Below the pieces are notes generated by a model. It was not told the origin of the DNA. It did no database searches and saw only the letters and a list, made by a program, of their open reading frames with translations. Below, piece after piece: positions 6,382 through 12,313 of a DNA stretch of 13,926 bases. Position 1 is the first letter of the stretch. Every line of letters starts with the position of its first letter. The DNA lies in NCBI GenBank assembly GCA_030599055.1, contig JAUVOS010000041.1, forward strand, positions 1 through 13,926. Reading direction: 5' to 3'. The translations under genes were made by a program, and so were the position numbers. Source of the stretch: Lutibacter sp. (lineage in GTDB: Bacteria > Bacteroidota > Bacteroidia > Flavobacteriales > Flavobacteriaceae).

Positions 6382-8199
6382 CTCTTGCATATCAACCAAC
6401 ATTTTATAGGTGCCTTTTGCGGCGATAAGCTCTTTATGAGTACCTTGTTCAATGATTCGTCCTTCTTTCATAACGACAATTTTATCTGCTTTTTGCACAG
6501 TCGATAGTCTATGAGCAATCACAACAGAAGTTCTGTTTTCCATCATGTGTTCTAGGGCATCTTGCACCAAACGTTCTGATTCGGTATCTAAAGCAGAAGT
6601 GGCTTCATCTAAAATCATAATCGGTGGATTTTTAAGTACAGCGCGTGCTATGGACAGACGTTGTTTTTGTCCTCCTGATAATTTTCCTCCTGCATCACCG
6701 ATATTTGTATCATAGCCTTTGGGTAAATTCATGATAAATTCGTGCGCATTGGCTATTTTTGCTGCTTGTATAACTTGCTCATCAGTAACACCTTCTAATC
6801 CAAAAATGATATTATTTTTAACCGAATCATGAAATAAAATAGCGTCTTGCGTTACCAAGCCCATCAAACCACGAAGTGATCTTTTCTTTAAATCTTTTAT
6901 ATCAGTTCCATCAATTAGAATCTGCCCTTTATTTACATCATAAAAACGAGTTAATAATGATGCAATAGTTGATTTTCCACTACCCGACTGCCCTACTAAA
7001 GCTACTGTTTGCCCTTTTTTTACTTTCAGATTAAAATCTTTTAAAACCAAATCGTCTTCGTATTTAAAGGATAAATCTTTAAAATCTATTTGAGAATCAA
7101 ATGTTTGTTTTTCTTGGGCATCTACTTTATCATCTAGCGGGTTAAAAGTCTCCAACACGTCTAAAACTCGTTCAGCAGCAGCATTTCCTTTACGAACTGA
7201 ATAGACTGCTTTTGAAATGGCTTTTGCCGGTGTTAAAATATTGTAAGCTAAGCCCATAAACGCTATAAAAGAGGCTGCATCCAGTGTTTTTTCCAATAAA
7301 ACCATTCGTCCACCAAACCACAGTAATATGGCGATAACTACTACTCCTAAAAATTCGCTTGTCGGTGTTGCTAAATTCTGACGGTTTAATAGTTTGTTAG
7401 ATATATCATAAAAACGTTGGGTTGATTCTTTAAAATTTCTTGAAAAATATCGCTCTGCATTAAATCCTTTGATCACACGTAAACCTCCCAAACTCTCATC
7501 AATTAATGATAAAAAGAAACCTTGTTCTTTTTGTGCGATAGTTGATTGTTGTTTTAATTTTTTTCCAATTACAGATATTATATAACCCGAAATGGGAATA
7601 AATATCAGTACAAATAGCGTTAACTTCGGACTTAAAGCCAACATTCCAATCAGCGTAAAAATTATGGTTAAAGGTTCTTTCACAATTAGTTCTAAAACGG
7701 ATAAAAAAGAATTTTGAACAACTGCTACATCGCCTGAAAGGCGTGCCATCATATCGCCTTTTCTCTTTTCTGAATAATAAGCTAAATGCAAGCTGATAGC
7801 TTTTTCGTACAAATCATTACGTATGTCCTTTAAAACTCCATTTCTGAGAAACGTAATAAAAAACATCGCTGCATAATTGAAAATATTCTTAAGTAAGAAA
7901 ATCGCTATTATAAAAGCAACCATTAACAATAATGCAGTCATCTGTCCTTTGGAATCCGTCAACTGTGTTATTTGATAATTCATCGAATCAAAAACAAAAT
8001 CTTTTAGATTTTTTATACCGCTCCAGATAGGTTTTTCTCGTAAAGCTGTTTCCTTTTCAAACAATACATTGAGCATTGGAATCAATGCCATAAATGACAA
8101 AACACTAAATATGGCGTAAAAAATATTACTTCCAATATTTAAAAACCCATACATTTTATAGGGAAGTGCGTATCGTATTATTTTTTTAAAGTAGTTCAT
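6376..8199 (-). CDS. MsbA-like ABC exporter, fused permease and ATPase
   Basis: This 607-residue half-transporter has an N-terminal type IV ABC exporter membrane domain and a C-terminal ATPase. Clear hydrophobic segments fall near 20-42, 88-117, 168-190, 193-212 and 283-302, with a further segment near 306-326. The ATPase has Walker A GQSGSGKST (403-411), Q-loop Q451, signature LSGGQ (507-511), Walker B IMILDE (527-532), D-loop SALD (535-538) and switch H563, all intact. It should work as a homodimer in the inner membrane. Family and length fit lipid A or other lipid flippases (MsbA) as well as multidrug exporters. The neighbouring sugar mutase and glycosyltransferase favour a lipid-linked envelope substrate, but this is inference. 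The gene lies 77 bp downstream of the mutase on the same strand, with a heptad repeat in the gap. Confidence 0.92.
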   Translation of the reverse strand: MNYFKKIIRYALPYKMYGFLNIGSNIFYAIFSVLSFMALIPMLNVLFEKETALREKPIWSGIKNLKDFVFDSMNYQITQLTDSKGQMTALLLMVAFIIAIFLLKNIFNYAAMFFITFLRNGVLKDIRNDLYEKAISLHLAYYSEKRKGDMMARLSGDVAVVQNSFLSVLELIVKEPLTIIFTLIGMLALSPKLTLFVLIFIPISGYIISVIGKKLKQQSTIAQKEQGFFLSLIDESLGGLRVIKGFNAERYFSRNFKESTQRFYDISNKLLNRQNLATPTSEFLGVVVIAILLWFGGRMVLLEKTLDAASFIAFMGLAYNILTPAKAISKAVYSVRKGNAAAERVLDVLETFNPLDDKVDAQEKQTFDSQIDFKDLSFKYEDDLVLKDFNLKVKKGQTVALVGQSGSGKSTIASLLTRFYDVNKGQILIDGTDIKDLKKRSLRGLMGLVTQDAILFHDSVKNNIIFGLEGVTDEQVIQAAKIANAHEFIMNLPKGYDTNIGDAGGKLSGGQKQRLSIARAVLKNPPIMILDEATSALDTESERLVQDALEHMMENRTSVVIAHRLSTVQKADKIVVMKEGRIIEQGTHKELIAAKGTYKMLVDMQEL

Positions 8200-8205
8200 G
8201 TTTTC

Positions 8206-8240
8206 AAGTCAGAAATCAGAAGTTAGAAGTCGGAAGTTCA
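8206..8240 (-). repeat. degenerate 7-bp tandem repeat, five units
   Basis: On the plus strand the units are AAGTCAG, AAATCAG, AAGTTAG, AAGTCGG and AAGTTCA. Each of the first four differs from the consensus AAGTCAG by at most one base. The array ends 6 nt before the ATG of the ABC exporter (8199), the same spacing as the 14-bp array before the kinase gene. No Shine-Dalgarno sequence is left in that space. Confidence 0.85.
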
Positions 8241-8276
8241 AAAAATACTATCTTTCAACTTTAATCCCGATATCTT

Positions 8277-9992
8277 TTACAACTTCATTTCTTTAATGAT
8301 TCTTTGAATTTTATCGTTTAGTTGTTGCTCAACTTGTTTAGCTTCATTAATTGAATCTAACTTTGCATTGACGCTAAAATAAAATTTTATTTTTGGCTCT
8401 GTTCCACTGGGTCTAGCTGCTACTTTTGCACCATCAGCCGTGTAATAAATTAATACATTTTCTTTAGGGATTGTTATTTCTTTAGTTTCCCCGGTTACTA
8501 AATTCTTTGCTTTTGATAATTGATAATCATACAGCCAGGTAACGGGAGAACCGTCGATCTCTTTTAACGGATTCTCTCTTAAATCAAGCATCATTTGCGC
8601 TATTTCATCAGCTCCTTTAATTCCTTTTTTTACAATGGAAATAAGATGTTCTTTATAAAACCCGTATTTTTTATAAAGCTCTAATAATTCCTTATAAAAT
8701 GATGTCCCTTTTGCTTTTGCATCGGCTGCAATTTCGCAAGCTAATAAAGCTGCCGTGACTGCATCTTTATCACGATTAAAATCGCCTATCATATAACCAA
8801 AACTTTCTTCTCCTCCACCAATAAACTCTTGTTTTCCTTCGGCATCACGAATCATTTTGGCAATCCATTTAAAACCTGTTAAACCCACTTTTATTTCCAC
8901 ACCATAACTTTCAGCAATACGCTTCACCATATCTGTTGAAACAATAGTAGAACCAACAAATTGTTTGCCATCTATCCGACCTTCTAGTTTCCACTTTTTT
9001 AATAGAAAATCATCCATAATACACATGGTTTGATTTCCGTTTAGCAATTGCATTTTCCCATCCATATTACGAACTGCTATTCCGATTCGATCAGAATCAG
9101 GATCAGTACCGATGACGATATCGGCATTAATACTCTCAGCCAAGTCTGTTGCCATCTTTAAAGCAGCGGGTTCTTCAGGGTTTGGTGAAGCTACCGTAGG
9201 AAAATCACCATCCGGAATTCTTTGTTCTTCAACAATATGCACATCAGCATAACCAGCTCTTTTTAAAGCTTCTGGAATTAATTTAATAGAAGTACCGTGC
9301 AATGACGTAAATACAATTTTTAATTGATCACGACCTTGTGTGCTTTCAAATGTTCCATTAGTAAGTGACGCATTCCAAAAGGCTTCATCTAAATCTGCTC
9401 CTATATAGGTGAGTAAATTATCGTTTGCTTTAAAATTGATTTCATCAAATCCTAAACTTGTTACTTTGGCTATAATTTCTTTATCTTCCGGTGGCACAAT
9501 CTGTCCACCGTCATTCCAGTAAACTTTATACCCATTATACTCTGGTGGGTTATGAGAAGCCGTTAAAACGATACCCGCATCACATTGTAAATGGCGAACT
9601 GCAAAAGATAGTTCTGGTGTAGGACGCATATCATCAAACAAATATACTTGTACACCATTAGCCGTAAAAACATCTGCGACTAGCTTCGCAAAGGTGTCTG
9701 AATTATGTCTGCAATCATAAGCAATGGCCACTTTTAGTTGTTTACTTGGGAAACACTCTTTTAGGTAATCTGTTAAACCCTGAGTTGCTTTCCCATAGGT
9801 ATATCTATTCATTCTATTGATACCTGCACCCATAATACCTCTCATACCACCTGTGCCAAATGCCAATGTTTTATAAAATCGATCGGTTAATTGATCTATT
9901 TCATTTGCATCAATAAGATCTTGAATTTCTTTTTGAGTGGATTTGTTAAAGGGCGCTTTTGTCCAAATTTTTGCTTTGTCTAATATGTTCAT
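8277..9992 (-). CDS. phosphoglucomutase/phosphomannomutase (alpha-D-phosphohexomutase)
   Basis: This 571-residue cytosolic enzyme interconverts hexose-6-phosphate and hexose-1-phosphate, which feeds nucleotide-sugar synthesis. All four family motifs are present in order: the N-terminal GTGGMRG (46-52), the catalytic loop TASHNPP with phosphoserine S146, the Mg-binding loop DPDSDR (D297, D299, D301), the sugar-specificity loop GGGEESFGY (392-400) and the phosphate-binding loop RPSGTEPKIKFYF (from R527). Length and the GGGEESFGY form fit the longer PGM2/PgcA-like group rather than bacterial GlmM. Whether glucose or mannose phosphate is preferred cannot be decided. The start at 9992 has an A-rich leader and no Shine-Dalgarno sequence. 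It is 64 bp downstream of the glycosyltransferase, with no promoter motif seen in the gap, so co-transcription is likely. Confidence 0.93.
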   Translation of the reverse strand: MNILDKAKIWTKAPFNKSTQKEIQDLIDANEIDQLTDRFYKTLAFGTGGMRGIMGAGINRMNRYTYGKATQGLTDYLKECFPSKQLKVAIAYDCRHNSDTFAKLVADVFTANGVQVYLFDDMRPTPELSFAVRHLQCDAGIVLTASHNPPEYNGYKVYWNDGGQIVPPEDKEIIAKVTSLGFDEINFKANDNLLTYIGADLDEAFWNASLTNGTFESTQGRDQLKIVFTSLHGTSIKLIPEALKRAGYADVHIVEEQRIPDGDFPTVASPNPEEPAALKMATDLAESINADIVIGTDPDSDRIGIAVRNMDGKMQLLNGNQTMCIMDDFLLKKWKLEGRIDGKQFVGSTIVSTDMVKRIAESYGVEIKVGLTGFKWIAKMIRDAEGKQEFIGGGEESFGYMIGDFNRDKDAVTAALLACEIAADAKAKGTSFYKELLELYKKYGFYKEHLISIVKKGIKGADEIAQMMLDLRENPLKEIDGSPVTWLYDYQLSKAKNLVTGETKEITIPKENVLIYYTADGAKVAARPSGTEPKIKFYFSVNAKLDSINEAKQVEQQLNDKIQRIIKEMKL

Positions 9993-10003
9993 ATTTTTAA
10001 TTT

Positions 10004-10049
10004 TTCACAGTGTTACTCAGATGTATTTCACGGAGTAATACAGCGTTAT
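10004..10049. repeat. degenerate 23-bp direct repeat with inverted symmetry
   Basis: Bases 10004-10026 and 10027-10049 match at 16 of 23 positions, each starting with TTCAC. In addition GTGTTACTC (10010-10018) pairs with GAGTAATAC (10033-10041) at 8 of 9 positions. It lies in the gap between the mutase and glycosyltransferase genes. It may be a decayed copy of a TTCACAGAG-type dispersed repeat, which is an impression rather than a demonstrated fact. Confidence 0.45.
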
Positions 10050-10056
10050 TCTTATT

Positions 10057-11016
10057 TTAAATATTTGTCTTTTCAGCTATTTGATAACGTTCGACTTCTG
10101 TGTTTGTACGTACAATGATTTCTCCTAAAAAACCTGCTAAAAAGAAAAATGTACCGATAATCATCGTTGTCATAGCGATATAAAACCAAGGATTGTCGGT
10201 AACCAAACGGGTTGGTGTATTATAGTAATACAAACGTAGAAGTTTCACTAAACCTATATAAAATGCTGATGAGAAACCCACAATAAACATCAAGGTTCCT
10301 AGCAAACCAAAGAAATGCATGGGGCGTTTTCCAAATTTCGACACAAACCAAATAGTGATTAAATCTAAAAAACCATTGATAAATCGACTCATTCCAAATT
10401 TTGTAACTCCGTACTTTCTTGCTTGATGTGTAACCACTTTTTCTGTAATTTTATTAAAACCGGCATTTTTTGCTAAAACGGGAATGTATCTATGCATTTC
10501 GCCATGAACATTTATGTTTTTTATCACATCTTTGTCATAGGCTTTTAGTCCACAATTAAAATCGTGCAAATCCAAACCGGAAGTTTTTCTGGCTGCCCAG
10601 TTAAAAAACTTTGAAGGAATATTTTTTCTAATTTTAGAATCGTAGCGTTTCTTTTTCCATCCCGAGACTAGGTTGTGTCCCTGATCCTTAATCATTTCGT
10701 ACAATTCGGGGATTTCATCGGGGCTATCTTGTAAATCTGCATCCATGGTAATAATCACATCACCTTGTGCGGCATTAAAACCTGCATGAAGCGCTTGTGA
10801 TTTACCGTAATTCTTTTGAAAACGAATTCCCTTTACGTTTTCATCTTTCTTTGACAGTTTTTCAATCACTTTCCAAGAAGTATCTGTACTGCCATCATCG
10901 ATAAGAATCACCTCATAAGAATACGAATTGGATTGTACCACACGCACAATCCAATTGTATAATTCGGTTAATGATTCTTCTTCGTTTAGTAAAGGAATTA
11001 CTAGTGATAGATCCAT
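10057..11016 (-). CDS. family 2 glycosyltransferase with two C-terminal membrane segments (GtrB/DPM1-like)
   Basis: This 319-residue protein has a cytosolic GT-A domain (about 1-225) and two C-terminal transmembrane helices (about 234-258 and 276-302). The N-terminus LSLVIPLLNEEESL, DDGST (40-44) and the metal-binding MDADLQD (D92, D94) are classic GT2 features. HDFNCGLKAY (151-160) and the HQARKYGVTKFG stretch (197-208) are typical of the dolichol/undecaprenyl-phosphate mannosyl- or glucosyltransferase branch (DPM1, GtrB, ArnC). It probably transfers a sugar from a nucleotide donor to a polyprenyl phosphate at the inner membrane face. It sits 15 bp after the DUF4199 gene and before the phosphohexomutase gene, which could supply its donor precursor. 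The donor sugar is not predictable from sequence alone. Confidence 0.9.
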   Translation of the reverse strand: MDLSLVIPLLNEEESLTELYNWIVRVVQSNSYSYEVILIDDGSTDTSWKVIEKLSKKDENVKGIRFQKNYGKSQALHAGFNAAQGDVIITMDADLQDSPDEIPELYEMIKDQGHNLVSGWKKKRYDSKIRKNIPSKFFNWAARKTSGLDLHDFNCGLKAYDKDVIKNINVHGEMHRYIPVLAKNAGFNKITEKVVTHQARKYGVTKFGMSRFINGFLDLITIWFVSKFGKRPMHFFGLLGTLMFIVGFSSAFYIGLVKLLRLYYYNTPTRLVTDNPWFYIAMTTMIIGTFFFLAGFLGEIIVRTNTEVERYQIAEKTNI

Positions 11017-11031
11017 TTTTTACTTTATAGT

Positions 11032-11556
11032 TTAATACTGATTTTCGTCTTTTTTCATAAACAAACCAGCAATTAATGATATGATTAAGCCCATAATCAA
11101 ACTACCTGCGATGGTAAAGGCTACCATAATCCCTGGATTTGAAAACTTTTGGGTTATTTCCAACTGCTTTTCGATTATAGCTTCATCCATGTCAGGAAAT
11201 TTTTCATACATCATTTGTTCTTGAACTTCAGCAACTTTTGTCATATAATCGGGTTCGATATAATTCATAAAAACAAACTGATAAAGGCCCGAAATTATAC
11301 CGGCTATTATAGCTATTCCCAGCCCTATCTTAATCGCTTGAGATAACTTTAAGAAACCTTCGTTACTTAATTTAAAAGCTTTTATTCCATATATAATAAA
11401 ACCGATAAATAATAAAGGACCGAGGACGTTAAAAGCCCAGTGCGGTTTGTAAATATTTCCAAAAGAATAATTCAATACAGACAATATAATTGATGCAATA
11501 CCTAACATGACACCATAAGACAGCATCGTTTTTCTGGCATAATTCTGATTTTCCAT
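11032..11556 (-). CDS. DUF4199 family membrane protein
   Basis: This small integral membrane protein of 174 residues matches the DUF4199 family in layout. Four hydrophobic segments lie at about 12-32, 42-58, 76-98 and 143-166, with a charged, methionine-rich stretch (about 104-137) between the third and fourth. The C-terminal KKDENQY is likely cytosolic. Function of the family is unknown. It is the first gene of the minus-strand block and is followed after 15 bp by the glycosyltransferase, so the two are almost certainly co-transcribed and may act together at the inner membrane. The start at 11556 is preceded by an A/T-rich leader and an exact -7 promoter element. Confidence 0.8.
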   Translation of the reverse strand: MENQNYARKTMLSYGVMLGIASIILSVLNYSFGNIYKPHWAFNVLGPLLFIGFIIYGIKAFKLSNEGFLKLSQAIKIGLGIAIIAGIISGLYQFVFMNYIEPDYMTKVAEVQEQMMYEKFPDMDEAIIEKQLEITQKFSNPGIMVAFTIAGSLIMGLIISLIAGLFMKKDENQY

Positions 11557-11584
11557 TTTATATATTTTAAAGGTTAGTGATGTA

Positions 11585-11592
11585 CAAATGTA
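11585..11592 (-). promoter_or_regulatory. probable -7 element of the DUF4199-glycosyltransferase operon
   Basis: On the minus strand TACATTTG is an exact TAnnTTTG match, 28 bp before the ATG at 11556. It lies inside the near-palindrome GTACAAATGTAC (11582-11593). No TTG is found at the expected -33 distance. That position is taken by the 7-bp-period repeat that starts 7 bp further upstream. Confidence 0.45.
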
Positions 11593-11599
11593 CTAAAGA

Positions 11600-11648
11600 T
11601 TTACGATATTTGATTTACGATATTTGATTTGTGATTTACGATGTTTGA
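11600..11648. repeat. 7/14-bp-period tandem repeat, seven heptads
   Basis: The units in plus-strand order are TTTACGA, TATTTGA, TTTACGA, TATTTGA, TTTGTGA, TTTACGA and TGTTTGA. The 14-bp double unit occurs twice exactly (11600-11613, 11614-11627) and once with one change (11635-11648), with a single heptad between. The array is 44 bp upstream of the DUF4199 start codon and next to its -7 promoter element. Confidence 0.85.
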
Positions 11649-11759
11649 TTTATATTAATCGATTGGTGTTTTACAATCTTTTACACGACTATTTTTATAG
11701 TAAAAATGTTAGTAAAATGAGTAACTATTCATCTGTAAGGGTTTTTAAAACGTATTTCA

Positions 11760-11845
11760 CGCAAAGCCCGCAAAGGAATTAGGATAATTTTTAATACGCT
11801 AAGAACGCAAAGTTTTATGAATACAAAGCATTTATTTCTTTGCGT
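11760..11845. repeat. CGCAAAG repeat cluster with inverted copy
   Basis: CGCAAAG occurs at 11760-11766 and 11769-11775. CGCTAAG and CGCAAAG follow at 11797-11803 and 11806-11812. Both pairs have a 9-bp period. The inverse CTTTGCGT at 11838-11845 pairs perfectly with ACGCAAAG at 11805-11812 over 8 bp, with a 25-nt loop. It resembles a dispersed intergenic repeat. No function is evident. Confidence 0.6.
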
Positions 11846-11972
11846 AATTTTCATAATGTAATAGTTTTAAGAATTTTGCACCCTTTGCTTGCAAAAACAG
11901 AAAGTAGCTGAACAGTTACGTTATTGAACAAAAAATTCTGAATTCTAATTTCTAAATTTTGAATTTCTTTCG

Positions 11973-11980
11973 TATCTTTG
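11973..11980 (+). promoter_or_regulatory. -7 promoter element of the SRP RNA gene
   Basis: TATCTTTG is an exact TAnnTTTG match and lies 5-6 bp before the predicted 5' end of the RNA, the right distance for transcription to begin at about 11986-11987. No TTG is found at the ideal -33 spacing. The nearest TTG upstream is only 11 nt away. Confidence 0.7.
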
Positions 11981-11985
11981 CACCC

Positions 11986-12086
11986 GAGGCAAGTCCTACA
12001 CAACCAGCTCCCTTTGAAACCCCCAGGGTGGGAACGCAGCAAGGGTATTAGGTTGAGCGGTGTGATGTAGGTAGCTTGCCTTTTTT
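11986..12086 (+). ncRNA. ffs: SRP RNA, small bacterial (4.5S-type)
   Basis: This is the RNA of the signal recognition particle, which binds Ffh and targets nascent membrane proteins. The ends AGGCAAG (11987-11993) and CTTGCCT (12075-12081) pair, followed inward by CCTAC with GTAGG (11995-11999 and 12067-12071), AACC with GGTT (12002-12005 and 12051-12054) and ACCC with GGGT (12019-12022 and 12043-12046). The apex holds the conserved Ffh-binding domain with CAGG (12024-12027) opposite GCAGC (12036-12040). Its loop reads GT-GGGA-AC, so the tetraloop is probably GGGA rather than the E. coli GGAA. It is a single hairpin of about 96 nt without an Alu domain. Six T residues at 12081-12086 after the closing stem make a built-in terminator. 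The 5' end is set from the promoter and the stem, to within a few bases. Confidence 0.9.
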
Positions 12087-12203
12087 CTTTGCAAACCCTT
12101 TTTGAATGATTTCACTAATATAAATTTAAAAAGAGTTTTTTTTTTACGAATAACCTGTATCATACTATTTTCCCGATATTCTATTCCTTTCTTACTTTAA
12201 CAA

Positions 12204-12249
12204 ACTTAGTAGGTTTGCACCTTTCTATTCTTTTTAACCCGCATTATTT
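12204..12249. repeat. fragments similar to the left-edge repeats
   Basis: ACTTAGTAGGTTT (12204-12216) equals 13 bases of the hairpin at 295-322 but lacks its second arm. AACCCGCATTATTTA at about 12236-12250 matches 13 of 15 bases of the arm tip AACCCGAATTATTCA of the long inverted repeat. Both lie between the SRP RNA and the rpsA terminator. They may be remnants of the same dispersed elements. Confidence 0.35.
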
Positions 12250-12253
12250 ACAC

Positions 12254-12293
12254 AAAAAAAGACCGTTCACAAATCTGCGAACAGTCTTTTTTT
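12254..12293. terminator. bidirectional intrinsic terminator after rpsA
   Basis: AAAAAAAGAC (12254-12263) pairs with GTCTTTTTTT (12284-12293). After one mismatch GTTC (12265-12268) pairs with GAAC (12279-12282) around a 10-nt loop. Seven Ts follow the stem core on either strand. It lies 20 bp after the rpsA stop and faces the convergent SRP RNA gene, so it should stop transcripts from both sides. Confidence 0.85.
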
Positions 12294-12313
12294 AACTATT
12301 TATGTTAAAAGGA

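Larger units (their letters stand above)
11557..11985. other. intergenic region upstream of the SRP RNA gene
   Basis: This 429-bp stretch holds the -7 element of the DUF4199 gene, a 7-bp-period array (11600-11648), a CGCAAAG repeat cluster (11760-11845) and the SRP RNA promoter (11973-11980), each listed separately. No protein-coding frame looks real. The rest is AT-rich and without recognisable features. Confidence 0.6.

Noticed and set aside
8206..8240. CRISPR-like array
   Set aside because: The units are contiguous 7-mers without spacers. No cas genes are present in the window.
11149..11346. 65-codon plus-strand frame
   Set aside because: It is antisense to the DUF4199 gene, whose membrane segments and operon position are convincing.
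11851..12042. 63-codon open frame on the minus strand
   Set aside because: It is antisense to the SRP RNA gene and its promoter, and its translation has no family resemblance. RNA structure explains the conservation-like features here.
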